Shown here: one piece after another, positions 38,142 to 47,599 of the stretch
Layout: each line of letters starts with the position of its first letter
Numbering within the stretch: the first letter of the stretch is position 1
Assembly (NCBI GenBank): GCA_028875185.1
Contig: JAPPFH010000049.1
Location: 24,133 to 88,132 of the forward strand
DNA length: 64,000 nucleotides
Source: Chloroflexota bacterium
GTDB lineage: Bacteria > Chloroflexota > Anaerolineae > Aggregatilineales > Phototrophicaceae
Direction of reading: 5' to 3'
Notes under the pieces: generated by a model
What the model was told of the DNA's origin: nothing
The model's database searches: none
Seen by the model: only the letters and a program-made list of their open reading frames with translations
Position numbers and translations under genes: made by a program

Positions 38142-39425
38142 GTGAGTTTTTCGCCGGTCAAGCACCGCTGCAACTTCTGTAATCGAACGCACGACGAGGT
38201 CGAGCGTTTGATTGCCGGTCCCGAACATATTTACATCTGCAACTACTGCGTCGAGCTCTGCCATAACTTGCTGCAAGAAGAAGACGCGGACGAGCTCGAA
38301 CCGGACGAAAAGCTCGAATTCGCCTTGACGCTGTCGCCCCGCGAGATTGCGGCGCGCCTGGATGAATATGTAATCGGCCAGCAGGAAGCCAAGCGCGTCC
38401 TCAGTGTTGCGGTTTATAACCACTACAAACGCATTCAGTCGGCGGACGAACCAAAAGAAGTGGAGCTCGACAAAAGCAATATCTTGCTTGCCGGCCCAAC
38501 TGGCTGCGGGAAGACACTGCTGGCGCAAACGCTGGCGCGCATCCTGGACGTGCCGATTGTCATCACCGATGCGACCGCCTTGACCGAGGCCGGCTACGTG
38601 GGCGAAGATGTTGAGAATATCCTGCTGCGGCTGATACAGGCGGCCGACGGCAATATCGCGCGCGCGGAACGCGGCATCATATACATCGACGAAATAGACA
38701 AGATCTCGCGCAAGTCCAACTCCAATCCATCTATAACCAGAGATGTCTCCGGCGAAGGCGTACAGCAGGCGCTGCTGAAGATCCTGGAAGGCACACTATC
38801 AAACGTGCCGCCGCAAGGGGGACGGAAGCATCCTCATCAGGAGTTCCTGCAGATTGATACGCGCAATATCTTGTTCATCGTTGGCGGCACCTTTGACGGA
38901 TTGGATGATGTGATTCGGCGTCGCATCGGCTTGAAAAGCAAGATGGGCTTCGGCGCGCTACACGATAGCGGCGCGTCTGAGACCGATGATCTGTTGAGCC
39001 GAGTTTCCCCCGAAGACTTGATCCAGCATGGCATGATACCGGAAATGGTGGGCCGCTTGCCCGTCATCGTGGCTTTGCAGCCGCTGGAGTTAGAAGATCT
39101 GGTTCGCATCATGATCGAACCGAAAAATGCGCTGATCAAGCAATATGAGCATCTCCTCTCGCTTGATAAAGTTGAGTTGGTATTTGAATCGGAAGCGCTG
39201 CAAGCGGCGGCTCAGCTGGCGATAGAGCGCGAAACCGGCGCGCGCGGCTTGCGCTCCATCATTGAGACTTGCTTGCTTGAGGTGATGTTTGAGGCGCCTA
39301 GCCGAAGCGACATCAACAAGGTCGTTATCGGCGAGGCTGTCATTCGCGGCGAGTCCAAGCCACGCATTTTCACCAGCGACGGCCGCGTCATTAGCTTATC
39401 CGACGCGATTGACTCAGCCGCTTGA
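38142..39425 (+). CDS. clpX: ATP-dependent Clp protease ATP-binding subunit
   Basis: 427 aa AAA+ unfoldase feeding ClpP. The N-terminal zinc-binding domain has CNFC (C10, C13) and CNYC (C33, C36). The Walker A is [15 protein letters not shown], Walker [14 protein letters not shown], and the pore loop GYVGEDVEN; sensor-2 [12 protein letters not shown] is near the end. The start is GTG 38142, supported by AAGGAG at 38130-38135; a GTG further upstream overlaps clpP. It is the third gene of the tig-clpP-clpX block. Confidence 0.95.
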   Translation: MSFSPVKHRCNFCNRTHDEVERLIAGPEHIYICNYCVELCHNLLQEEDADELEPDEKLEFALTLSPREIAARLDEYVIGQQEAKRVLSVAVYNHYKRIQSADEPKEVELDKSNILLAGPTGCGKTLLAQTLARILDVPIVITDATALTEAGYVGEDVENILLRLIQAADGNIARAERGIIYIDEIDKISRKSNSNPSITRDVSGEGVQQALLKILEGTLSNVPPQGGRKHPHQEFLQIDTRNILFIVGGTFDGLDDVIRRRIGLKSKMGFGALHDSGASETDDLLSRVSPEDLIQHGMIPEMVGRLPVIVALQPLELEDLVRIMIEPKNALIKQYEHLLSLDKVELVFESEALQAAAQLAIERETGARGLRSIIETCLLEVMFEAPSRSDINKVVIGEAVIRGESKPRIFTSDGRVISLSDAIDSAA

Positions 39426-39447
39426 TTTCTCGCAGCGGGCGCCGCCG

Positions 39448-40077
39448 CTATTGCGTTATCGGCAGCAGCAGCACTTCGGTCCGGCCGCCCGCGCGGCTCT
39501 TGAAGCTTTGCGCGTCCAGGTGAGTGGCTTCCTCGCCCGCGCCGCCCCAATTGTATGGGATCGCCCAACGCGGCTGCAGCATGTCTATTAGGCGCAAAGC
39601 TTCATCGGCCGAAAGGCGCCCATAACCATCAATCGGCAGCAGCACGATATCAGGGCGCAGGCGCTCCATTCCGGGCACAATTTTCGAGTCGCCTACATAA
39701 TAGATATCGAAGTAATCGAGCGAGATCACAAAGCCCAGACCGCCAGCTTCCGGCGGATGGCGCGGGTCGCCCGGGGCAAAGGCGGGCACCGCTTTGACGC
39801 TCGCTTGATTTACGCGAATGCTATGCCACTCGCGCAATACCGTTGTATCGCTGATGGCGCGAGCCACGCTTTCATTGCCGATGATCACCGTACCTTCGCC
39901 ACGGATTTTTTCCACATCCGCCGGTGAGCAGTGATCATAGTGATCGTGGCCAATCAGTATAAGATCGGGCGGCGCCTCGCGCTTAACCACTCGCCATGGC
40001 GCAATTTGAATAGCGGGCGATCCCTTGATGGCAAAGCTTCCGTGCCCCTGCCATTCAATTCTCTCGATCAGAGCCAT
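39448..40077 (-). CDS. Metallo-beta-lactamase-fold hydrolase (UlaG-like)
   Basis: 209 aa metal-dependent hydrolase. The signature LIGHDHYDHCS gives H44, H46, D48, H49 (HxHxDH), VGDSKIV supplies the Asp and IPYNWGG lies near the last ligand. Proteins of this short type are often annotated as UlaG-like or Zn-dependent hydrolases of unknown substrate. It is transcribed towards clpX, converging after a 22-base gap, and is apparently monocistronic. Confidence 0.82.
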   Translation of the reverse strand: MALIERIEWQGHGSFAIKGSPAIQIAPWRVVKREAPPDLILIGHDHYDHCSPADVEKIRGEGTVIIGNESVARAISDTTVLREWHSIRVNQASVKAVPAFAPGDPRHPPEAGGLGFVISLDYFDIYYVGDSKIVPGMERLRPDIVLLPIDGYGRLSADEALRLIDMLQPRWAIPYNWGGAGEEATHLDAQSFKSRAGGRTEVLLLPITQ

Positions 40078-40293
40078 TGTCCTTCGCTGTTAGCTGTCGC
40101 CAATCCGCCCGAACCTGAAGGCTCGGTCGAAACGTTTACTGCCGCTAAATCATAAGTTCAGACGCTCTAAAGTGAAAGTTGTCTGCCGCATCCCGCATAG
40201 GAATCGCAGGATTCATTTCGCCTACACGCTACTTCCGATCTCAGGTATTCTTGTATATCTGTACGAAGCGGCTGTGTATTTGGTAGCGCGAAG

Positions 40294-41559
40294 ATGCTTG
40301 TTGATGAGGCGAAGATATTCGTAGCAAGCGGCAAGGGCGGTGATGGCATAGTCGCATTCCGCCGCGAAAAGTATGTCGCCCGTGGCGGACCATCCGGCGG
40401 GAATGGCGGGCGCGGCGGTGATGTCGTGCTTAAAGCTGACGCCAACCTCAATACGCTCTTTTACTTCCGCAATCACGTTCATTTCAAAGCCAAAGCCGGC
40501 GGCAAAGGCGGCTCGAGCAACAAGACTGGCGCTGACGCCGCTCCACTGGCGCTGCATGTGCCGCCCGGAACCGTCGTCAGGGACGCTGAAACCGGCGGAT
40601 TGATCGCCGACATTGCGCGCGCTGACGACGAGCTTGTGGTGGCGCCGGGCGGGCGTGGCGGCCGCGGCAACTCTCAATTCAAGACTTCCGCAAATCAAGC
40701 GCCGCGAATGGCGGAGAAAGGCGAGCCGGGTGTTGAACGCTGGATCACGCTGGAACTGAAGCTGATTGCTGATGTCGCCTTGGTGGGCATGCCAAACGCG
40801 GGCAAATCAACGCTGCTGTCGGTGGTGAGCAACGCCAAACCCAAGATCGCCGATTATCCCTTCACCACCTTGGAGCCGAATCTGGGCACAGTCATTTATG
40901 ACCACAAAGATTTGATCTTCGCCGATATTCCCGGGCTAATCGAAGGCGCTCATCTGGGCGTCGGGCTTGGCCATGCCTTCTTGCGTCATGTTCAACGAAC
41001 CGACATTATCGTGCATATTCTCGACGGCGCGGCCGACGATCCCATCGCCGACTACAATCAGATTAGGTCGGAGTTGGCGCTGTATGACGCCAAGCTGGCG
41101 GAGCGCCCTGAGATCATAGTCGTGAACAAGATTGATTTGCCCGATGTGCGCGAATATTGGGAATTGTTGCAGGAGAGCTTAATCGAACGCGGCCTTCCCG
41201 AGCCGCTGGCGATCTCGGGGCTAACGCGGGAAAATGTGACCCGCTTGGTTCAGCGGGTTTTTGAAGCGGCGGCCAATTTGCCCACCCCAGAAAAGAGCCC
41301 AATCGACGAAGCGCCGGTATATGAACTTGATGCCATTGACCTGCCTTTCGAGCTTTCAGTTGAGGAAGGCATCTTCTATATCAGCGGGGAGCGAATCGAG
41401 CGGGCGGCGGCGATGACCTATTGGGATTATGAAGAAGCGGTGCTTCGATTTCACAAGACCCTGGAAGCGCTCGGCGTCGTTGACGCGCTGGCGAAAGCGG
41501 GCGTGCGCCCGGGCGACACGGTTTTCATCGGCGAATACGAATTGGAGTGGTCCGATTGA
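40294..41559 (+). CDS. obgE: Obg-family GTPase
   Basis: 421 aa essential GTPase linked to 50S ribosome assembly and stress control. The glycine-rich Obg fold occupies residues 1-155 (VARGGPSGGNGGRGGDVVLKA), the G1 motif is GMPNAGKST (165-173), G3 DIPGLIEGAH, G4 NKID, and the C-terminal OCT domain ends near 420 (VRPGDTVFIGEYELEW). The start ATG 40294 follows a stretch with GTAGCG, a weak ribosome site. nadD overlaps its stop codon. Confidence 0.95.
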   Translation: MLVDEAKIFVASGKGGDGIVAFRREKYVARGGPSGGNGGRGGDVVLKADANLNTLFYFRNHVHFKAKAGGKGGSSNKTGADAAPLALHVPPGTVVRDAETGGLIADIARADDELVVAPGGRGGRGNSQFKTSANQAPRMAEKGEPGVERWITLELKLIADVALVGMPNAGKSTLLSVVSNAKPKIADYPFTTLEPNLGTVIYDHKDLIFADIPGLIEGAHLGVGLGHAFLRHVQRTDIIVHILDGAADDPIADYNQIRSELALYDAKLAERPEIIVVNKIDLPDVREYWELLQESLIERGLPEPLAISGLTRENVTRLVQRVFEAAANLPTPEKSPIDEAPVYELDAIDLPFELSVEEGIFYISGERIERAAAMTYWDYEEAVLRFHKTLEALGVVDALAKAGVRPGDTVFIGEYELEWSD

Positions 41560-42164
41560 ACGCGCAGCGAATTGGCATATTGGGCGGCAGCTTTGATCCG
41601 CCGCAGATGGGGCATTTGATCCTGGCGGAGTACAGCCGCGAAAGCCTCAAAATGGACCACATTCTCTTTGTGCCTGTCGCCGATCACCCCATCAAGAAGG
41701 GCGAGCTGCGTCTGCCGGTCCAGCATCGATTGGCCATGCTGCAACTCGCGATTGAGGACAATCCGCATTTCAGCATTTCTCGCGTCGATATCGACCGTGA
41801 CGGTCCACATTATTCAGCCGATACCATCAAGATAATTCGCGCGGCATATCCACTTTCCGACCTCTTTTTTGTAATGGGCGGCGACAACCTGCGCTCATTG
41901 CCAACCTGGGAACGGGCGCAAGAGCTCTACGCCTGCTGCCGGCTCGCAGTGATGAAACGCGCTGATGAAGCGATCGCCGCAGACATGCACGACGATATTC
42001 TGCCGGGCTTGTCGCAACAGGTGGATATCGTCGATGTGCCCATGCTCAGTGTCTGGCTCTCGTCGACCTATGTTGTCAGTCGGCTGCGCCAAGACCTCAG
42101 CGCGCGCTATTTGGTGCCCGATAAGGTCTTGGCATACATCGCCGCCAATAATCTGTATCGCTAA
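41556..42164 (+). CDS. nadD: Nicotinate-nucleotide adenylyltransferase, with an altered HxGH motif
   Basis: 202 aa enzyme of NAD synthesis forming deamido-NAD from nicotinate mononucleotide and ATP. The fold is clear: RIGILGGSFDPPQMGHLILAEYS at the N-terminus and SSTYVVSRLRQ (ISSTxIR class) near the end. The catalytic (H/T)xGH reads QMGH, with Gln in place of the first His. TTG 41556 overlaps the obgE stop (TTGA) and has GGAG at 41544-41547; a GTG at 41547 is the alternative start. Coupling with obgE is common in bacteria. Confidence 0.88.
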   Translation: MNAQRIGILGGSFDPPQMGHLILAEYSRESLKMDHILFVPVADHPIKKGELRLPVQHRLAMLQLAIEDNPHFSISRVDIDRDGPHYSADTIKIIRAAYPLSDLFFVMGGDNLRSLPTWERAQELYACCRLAVMKRADEAIAADMHDDILPGLSQQVDIVDVPMLSVWLSSTYVVSRLRQDLSARYLVPDKVLAYIAANNLYR

Positions 42165-42169
42165 TCCAA

Positions 42170-43891
42170 ATGTTGAAATCCCCTGTCTTCGCAATCACGC
42201 TATTTGTCGCGGCTGCTCTGTTTGGCGCTGCCGCCGCGCAAGATCCCTTGCCGATTCCCACGCTCGCCGTACCGACGCTCGTCGCCTATGAAGCGCTTGA
42301 TAACCCGACCGTCGATCTGCCGCCGGAGTCGGCAGTGACCGAAATAATCAGCTCCGGCGTCTTCCGCGTCGGCGTTCTCTACAACGAGCCGCCGTACAGC
42401 CAGTTTACGCTGCAGGGTGATCTGCGCGGCTTCGAAATTGATATCCTGCGGCTGATTGCGGAGACATGGGGCATCGATGTGGAATTCATTCAGGTAACGC
42501 GGGAAAATGCGCTAGACCGGTTGAATCGCGGTCGCGCGCACGCGGTCGCCTCTGCTTTCGTCCACTATCGCAATCTCGATGATCAAATTGCATTCAGCCA
42601 AACTTTTATGTTGGGCCGGCAGGCGATGATGGTCCGCGCGGACAGCCCTTTCCAATCCTTGACGGAACTGGTCGGTCCGCGAATCGGATACGTCATTGGA
42701 ACACGTTCAGAATATGCGGTTGGTTTATGGAGCGCGCAACTCGAGGACCGCTTAAATCCGCAATTCTATTTGACGCTTGACCGCGCCTTTGCTGCCTTGG
42801 CTGGCGGTGAGATCGACGGCTTAGTCGCCGAGGAGCAAGATCTGCTGCGCGTGACAGCTGGTTACGCCGACCGCGCGCGCATCCTCGACGAAGCTTTGCT
42901 GCGCGAGCCGCGCGCTTTTGCCGTCAGGCGGCATGACGCTTCGCTGCGGAATCTGCTCAGCCACAGCATTCAACTGCTCGCGCGTGATGGGCGTCTGCGG
43001 AGACTCTTCCAAGAATACTTTCCGGAATCCGAGCTTCCTGAGGATGCGATTGCGCTTTGGGCTGGGATCGGCGAGACGGTTGACCCGACCCAGTACGCAG
43101 GCGAGCCCCCGCAATCGCTTCGAGTCGCGCTGCCGCAGCTGCTTGGCGCCGGCGTATTGCGCGTGGGCGGCATCGTCGACGGGGAGCAATTGCCGTCGGC
43201 GAGCGAGGCGCAACTTAACGCGCTGAATCTGGCGCTTGTTCACGAGATGGGACGGCGCTGGGGCGTCTCGGTCGAGACATTCAGCAGCAGCGCGGCCGAC
43301 GCTATTGACTTGCTCGCGCGGGGCGAACTCGACATTGTGGCTGGCATGCAGCCGGACTGGCTGCTGGCGGCTTCGATGGATTTTTCTGACCCATACTTTT
43401 TGCACGGCGACCGATTGATGGTGGGGGCCAATTCGCGGATTGCGGGCTTCAACGATTTGCGCGGACGCATCATCGGGCTGGTAATCGGCGATGAGGGCGC
43501 GCGCGAGCGGGCGCAAGCCTGGGCGGACAGTATCAACGCCAGCGTCCGTTTCTTTCAGACGCGGGAAGCCGGCGCCGCGCTTCAACTGCTTGAGTTCAAC
43601 AACGTCAACGCAGTATACGCCGACAGCTTGCTGCTCGCCGCGCACTTGCAGGCGAACCCCAATGCATTGCGCCTGACCGACCGCTGGTACAGCCGCTCGT
43701 CCATCACGTTCGGCCTGCCGTACAACGACCCGGACTTCCGCCTGCTGGTCAATTACACGATACAAGAGCTTGCGCGCGATGGTACGCTGGAAAGACTATC
43801 AGGCGCGCTGATCGTATCGGACGACTTGCCCGATTTCGAGATCACGCCTGGCGAATCGCAGGTTGCCGGCATCAATCTGGCTGGCGCCTAA
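42170..43891 (+). CDS. Exported solute-binding protein with two tandem SBP_bac_3 domains
   Basis: 573 aa. A signal peptide is at residues 1-24 (hydrophobic core, cleavage near AAAAQ). Two family-3 periplasmic binding modules follow: about 60-290 (SGVFRVGVLYNEPPYSQF, FEIDILRLIAETWGIDVEF) and about 320-550 (GVLRVGGIVDGEQLPS, MGRRWGVSVETF, MDFSDPYFLHGDRLMVG). Such domains bind amino acids or related polar solutes. No permease or ATPase is adjacent, so it may be an orphan sensor or binding protein. Its end overlaps the DMT gene on the other strand. Confidence 0.83.
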   Translation: MLKSPVFAITLFVAAALFGAAAAQDPLPIPTLAVPTLVAYEALDNPTVDLPPESAVTEIISSGVFRVGVLYNEPPYSQFTLQGDLRGFEIDILRLIAETWGIDVEFIQVTRENALDRLNRGRAHAVASAFVHYRNLDDQIAFSQTFMLGRQAMMVRADSPFQSLTELVGPRIGYVIGTRSEYAVGLWSAQLEDRLNPQFYLTLDRAFAALAGGEIDGLVAEEQDLLRVTAGYADRARILDEALLREPRAFAVRRHDASLRNLLSHSIQLLARDGRLRRLFQEYFPESELPEDAIALWAGIGETVDPTQYAGEPPQSLRVALPQLLGAGVLRVGGIVDGEQLPSASEAQLNALNLALVHEMGRRWGVSVETFSSSAADAIDLLARGELDIVAGMQPDWLLAASMDFSDPYFLHGDRLMVGANSRIAGFNDLRGRIIGLVIGDEGARERAQAWADSINASVRFFQTREAGAALQLLEFNNVNAVYADSLLLAAHLQANPNALRLTDRWYSRSSITFGLPYNDPDFRLLVNYTIQELARDGTLERLSGALIVSDDLPDFEITPGESQVAGINLAGA

Positions 43892-44798
43892 CTTGTTGAC
43901 CGCGCAGAACGATCGTTACGCCAATAACAAGAATGACGCTTCCAATCGCTTGCGGAATCGTTGGTATCTCGCTGAATATCAGATAAGCCCAAATCGCGCT
44001 TAAGATCGGCGCCGATTGAACTGTCATTGTCAAGGTCGTTGGCGACATGAATCGCAGGACGAAATTCAGCGCGCCGTGCCCAAGTATCTGCGCCAGAATC
44101 GCCAGCAGCAGAACCCAGAGATAACCCCGCGGATCGTAACCGATAAGTGAGACGCCATCAGCCGCGATTATGGCAAGCGTCACGAGCGCGCCAGCGGCAT
44201 AGACCAGCCAAATGTACGGGACGAAGGAAACTTCGCCGCGCACTTTGCGACCGATAATGATGTATAGCGATGCCGAGCAGGCGCTGACTACCGCCATCAT
44301 TATGCCCAAGCCAGGATTGCCGCCAGGGAGAACTGCCGGACCTTCGGTGGTCGACAAGGCGATTGTGAGGCCGCCCGCCAGCGCCGCCAGAATCCCCAGC
44401 CATACTGCCGCCCCCAGCTTCTGCTTTAGCAGCGTCACTTCAAAGAAGGCGACCCAGATGGGGATGGTGGCGATGAAAGCTTGGTTGATGAGGACGCTGA
44501 TATGCTCCAGCGACGCCACCATCAACACGATATTGATGCCGGACATGGCGCCCGCAATCAAAGCCAGCCAGCGGCTGCGCGCGGGCATCGCCGCAATTTC
44601 CCGCGCGCCTCGGTACCAGATGTATGGCGCGAACATGACAACACCGGTAATCATCCGGCCGAAGGAAACGAGCGCCGGGCGCATATCATATTGGAAGGCG
44701 AAGCGCACGCAAATGGGACCGAATGACCAGGCGAAAGCCGACACCGCCACCAAGATCCACAGATGCGTCGCGGACGGCGTCGATAAGTTAATCCGCAT
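43872..44798 (-). CDS. EamA-family (DMT) transporter, paralogue 1
   Basis: 308 aa integral membrane protein with about ten predicted helices, made of two EamA repeats (residues about 12-150 and 160-300). Segments such as LEHISVLINQAFIATIPIWVAFFEVTLLKQK and MTVQSAPILSAIWAYLIFSEIP are characteristic of DMT exporters. Its start lies inside the end of the next paralogue, so the pair is coupled on the minus strand and arose by duplication. Substrates of such transporters range from amino acids to metabolites; none can be named. Confidence 0.85.
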   Translation of the reverse strand: MRINLSTPSATHLWILVAVSAFAWSFGPICVRFAFQYDMRPALVSFGRMITGVVMFAPYIWYRGAREIAAMPARSRWLALIAGAMSGINIVLMVASLEHISVLINQAFIATIPIWVAFFEVTLLKQKLGAAVWLGILAALAGGLTIALSTTEGPAVLPGGNPGLGIMMAVVSACSASLYIIIGRKVRGEVSFVPYIWLVYAAGALVTLAIIAADGVSLIGYDPRGYLWVLLLAILAQILGHGALNFVLRFMSPTTLTMTVQSAPILSAIWAYLIFSEIPTIPQAIGSVILVIGVTIVLRGQQVRRQPD

Positions 44799-45810
44799 GT
44801 TGTTCCACCCTTCCGGAAGGTCGGATCTCGCCGCGGCTGGCCAAAATCACGCCGAAAATGATGACGATGCTGCCGGCGATCTGTTTGCCCGGCGGCAGTT
44901 CGCTGAAGAGTATGACCGCGAGAATGGCGCTGCCGATCGGTTCCAGTTGAGAGAACATGCTGACCATAGCCGCCGGAAAATACGCCAGAAGATAATTCAG
45001 CGATGAATGCCCGAGCAGCTGCGGCGCCAAGCCCATCGCCAGCAGCACCACATATCCCTGCGCGCGGAAGCCGCTGACCGGCGTAGATGTCGCGCCGATG
45101 GCTATCAGGGTACAGATCGACGCGACTCCGTAGACGAGCCAGAGATAGGTGATCACCGGCAGTTTCGTCCGTAGCGCGCGCCCGATTAACAGGTAAACCG
45201 AGACCGTCAGCGCGCCAACCAGCGAGAGCAATGCGCCAATAACAGTGGCGTCAAAATCTTCCGCGGATTGCGGAGCATTCAAAGGGATACCGATGATGAC
45301 GCCGCCCGTCAAGGCGACGAGCAAGCCCGCTACGACCAATCGCGACAAGCGAATATGGAGGAAGATGACTTCCAAAATCGCCACCCAAATGGGACCGGTG
45401 GATACGATCACCACGCTGACCAAGACCGTAGTGTATTGCAGGGATGTCACCCAGGCGGTGAAATGAACAGCCAGGCAAATTCCGGAGAGCGCAATCAGTC
45501 TCAGTTCGTGGCTTGATATCCCGGAAAGCTGCGACCGATAGCGCCGCAGGACAATCGGCGTCAGCGCCAGCGTGGCGATAAGGAGGCGCGCGCAGGCGAT
45601 CAGAAGCGGCGGCATGTCTTCATCAAGCGCGAGCCGAATGAGGATGGCGGCTGAGGAAGTGGCCACAATCGCGATGATGATGACGACGTATGCCCGCAGG
45701 GGCGTTGCACTCCTCTGAGGCGACGGCGGTTGCGTCAACTTAGCTTCTCCAATTGGCGCTTCTATGTTGGTAGCATTCGTCAAAATTGCAAGCCAGAATT
45801 GGCTGCGCAC
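44788..45810 (-). CDS. EamA-family (DMT) transporter, paralogue 2
   Basis: 340 aa, two EamA repeats with about ten helices after a soluble N-terminal stretch of roughly 35 residues. YTTVLVSVVIVSTGPIWVAILEVIFLHIRL and MVSMFSQLEPIGSAILAVILFSELPPG match the corresponding places in the neighbouring paralogue. The GTG at 45810 is the longest start; a TTG at 45783 is possible and neither has a strong ribosome site. The two genes overlap by 11 bases. Confidence 0.82.
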   Translation of the reverse strand: MRSQFWLAILTNATNIEAPIGEAKLTQPPSPQRSATPLRAYVVIIIAIVATSSAAILIRLALDEDMPPLLIACARLLIATLALTPIVLRRYRSQLSGISSHELRLIALSGICLAVHFTAWVTSLQYTTVLVSVVIVSTGPIWVAILEVIFLHIRLSRLVVAGLLVALTGGVIIGIPLNAPQSAEDFDATVIGALLSLVGALTVSVYLLIGRALRTKLPVITYLWLVYGVASICTLIAIGATSTPVSGFRAQGYVVLLAMGLAPQLLGHSSLNYLLAYFPAAMVSMFSQLEPIGSAILAVILFSELPPGKQIAGSIVIIFGVILASRGEIRPSGRVEQHAD

Positions 45811-45983
45811 GGCCGTGGGCGGGTAACGCGCCTTGCGGTCTATGAATATTCACTGCGGGGAAGTACAATTTAACTGTAACCCCCGAGCGTCGCCGGGCGA
45901 AGATCAGAGAATCCGCCGGCGAACATGCTACAATATCGGGGAACGTCCGAAGCAGCAAAGTCAATTAAGGAGCGAGTTGAATC

Positions 45984-46589
45984 ATGGCTTTTGAATTACC
46001 TTCACTTCCATATGCGGAAGATGCGCTCGAGCCGCATATCGATGCGCGCACGATGGGCATTCATCACGGCAAGCATCACGCCGCCTATACGGGCAATCTG
46101 AACGCCGCTATCGAGGGCACATCGCTTGATGGCATGAGCATCGAGGCAATTCTAAGCGACCTCAATGCCGTGCCGGAGAATATCCGTACGGCTGTCCGCA
46201 ACAACGGCGGCGGCTACGCCAATCACAATCTGTTCTGGCAGATCATGGGTCCGAATGGCGGCGGCGAGCCGAGCGGCGCTCTTGCTGACGCGATTAGCAG
46301 CGCCTTTGGCAGCTTTGCTGATTTTCAGTCGGCTTTCTCCGCGGCGGCGGCCACGCGTTTCGGCTCCGGCTGGGCTTGGCTGGTTTCTGATGGCGGCGCC
46401 GTCAGCGTGACCTCGACGCCCAACCAGGATACGCCGCTGATGGAGGGTCAGACACCCATACTCGGCATAGATGTTTGGGAGCACGCCTATTATCTCAACT
46501 ACCAGAATCGGCGCCCCGATTACATCGCCGCCTTCTTCAACGTGATCAACTGGGATGCGGTGGCGGAACGTCACGCGGCCGCTGGTTAG
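45984..46589 (+). CDS. Superoxide dismutase, Mn-type, cytoplasmic copy
   Basis: 201 aa Fe/Mn superoxide dismutase. Metal ligands: His in [12 protein letters not shown], His in [10 protein letters not shown], and Asp/His in [20 protein letters not shown] places the active-site Gln on the C-terminal side as in Mn enzymes, though most Mn-SODs have GGHANH where this has GGYANH. There is no signal sequence. AAGGAGCGAG precedes the ATG. A close paralogue follows directly, with an export signal. Confidence 0.93.
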   Translation: MAFELPSLPYAEDALEPHIDARTMGIHHGKHHAAYTGNLNAAIEGTSLDGMSIEAILSDLNAVPENIRTAVRNNGGGYANHNLFWQIMGPNGGGEPSGALADAISSAFGSFADFQSAFSAAAATRFGSGWAWLVSDGGAVSVTSTPNQDTPLMEGQTPILGIDVWEHAYYLNYQNRRPDYIAAFFNVINWDAVAERHAAAG

Positions 46590-46628
46590 ACTCATAAAGG
46601 AAGACGAATCCGTTCCAGGTCGCGATGA

Positions 46629-46655
46629 TGTAGGGGCGGGTCGACGAGCCGCCCG
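46629..46655 (+). repeat. Covarying hairpin repeat, copy 2
   Basis: TGTAGGGGCG tag, then a palindrome close to GGCGGGTCG-a-CGAGCCGCC. It lies in the gap between the two SOD genes. Confidence 0.65.
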
Positions 46656-46678
46656 TCGAGCCATTGACTAACGACGCG

Positions 46679-46704
46679 CGGGCGTTTCACGAAACGCCCC
46701 TACA
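46679..46704 (-). repeat. Covarying hairpin repeat, copy 3
   Basis: On the minus strand it reads TGTAGGGGCGTTTC-gt-GAAACGCCCG. It points towards copy 2, making an inverted pair between the SOD genes. Confidence 0.65.
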
Positions 46705-46745
46705 GAATTCACCCTGCGGGCGTTGTCTGAAACAGGAGAACGGTC

Positions 46746-47435
46746 ATGATCACACGGCGCGATGTACTGAAGTTGGCTGGCAGCGGTGTATTGGGCGCGG
46801 CATTTGCTGGCGTGACGGTCGCGGATGACGGGAAGTTCAAACTGCCGCCATTGCCCTACGCTGAAGATGCGCTGGAACCCCTTATCGACGCGCGCACGAT
46901 GGGCATCCATCACGGCAAGCATCACGCTGGCTACACGAGCAAGCTGAATGCGGCGATTGAAGGCAGTGAATTGGTCGGCATGTCAATTGAGGACATCCTC
47001 GGGGATCTTGACAAGGCGCCCGACGATATCCGTACAGCGGTCCGCAATAACGGCGGCGGCTACGCCAATCACAGCTTGTTCTGGCAGATCATGAGCCCCG
47101 TTGGCGGTGGCGAAGCGGAAGGCGAACTTGCTGACGCGATCAACAGCGCCTTCGGCAGCTTCGCTGATTTCAAGGCGGCATTTTCGGCGGCGGCCGCGGG
47201 CGTCTTCGGCTCGGGCTGGGCGTGGCTGGTAGCGGACGGCGGCGCGCTCAGCATCAGCACAACGCCGAATCAAGACAGTCCATTGATGGAAGGGCGGAGG
47301 CCTATCCTCGGCATTGATGTCTGGGAGCATGCCTATTACCTCAACTATCAGAATCGGCGCGCTGATTACATCGCCGCCTTCTTCAACGTGATCAACTGGG
47401 AGCGAGTCGGCGAGTTGTACGTGGCCTCTCGCTAA
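46746..47435 (+). CDS. Superoxide dismutase, Mn-type, Tat-exported copy
   Basis: 229 aa paralogue of the preceding SOD with the same ligand motifs ([29 protein letters not shown]). It has an N-terminal extension of about 28 residues beginning [21 protein letters not shown], a Tat-type signal with twin arginine (R4, R5), so it would be folded in the cytoplasm and exported. Tat export suits an enzyme loading metal before secretion. AGGAG precedes ATG 46746. The duplication gives superoxide defence on both sides of the membrane. Confidence 0.9.
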   Translation: MITRRDVLKLAGSGVLGAAFAGVTVADDGKFKLPPLPYAEDALEPLIDARTMGIHHGKHHAGYTSKLNAAIEGSELVGMSIEDILGDLDKAPDDIRTAVRNNGGGYANHSLFWQIMSPVGGGEAEGELADAINSAFGSFADFKAAFSAAAAGVFGSGWAWLVADGGALSISTTPNQDSPLMEGRRPILGIDVWEHAYYLNYQNRRADYIAAFFNVINWERVGELYVASR

Positions 47436-47489
47436 CCCCATCCCCCGGCCCCTTGCCCCAGCAAGCTAAGGAAGGGGAGCGCAGGGGCG
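47435..47489 (+). repeat. G-rich dispersed repeat, copy 2
   Basis: ACCCCATCCCCCGGCCCCTT followed by GCCCCAGCAAGCTAAGGAAG and GGGAGC. It abuts the stop codon of the exported SOD. Confidence 0.65.
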
Positions 47490-47521
47490 GGCTTGCGGAA
47501 AATCGTTCTCAAGCATTTCAA

Positions 47522-47550
47522 AGGGCGCTACAATGTTAGCGCTCTTTTTG
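47522..47550 (+). terminator. Terminator after the SOD pair
   Basis: GGGCGCTA-CAATGT-TAGCGCTC hairpin followed by five T, downstream of the exported SOD and before the fumarase gene. Confidence 0.65.
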
Positions 47551-47599
47551 AATCTGTTGGCGCTGCCTATTGCTGCGCCGCCTGACAGGAGATGACCAC

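Noticed and set aside
42821-43765. Minus-strand open frame of about 314 codons opposite the tandem binding protein
   Set aside because: Composition follows the complement of the coding gene and no motif supports it.
46590-46745. Inverted hairpin pair between SOD genes considered as an insertion sequence
   Set aside because: No transposase and too short; treated as two members of a dispersed hairpin family.
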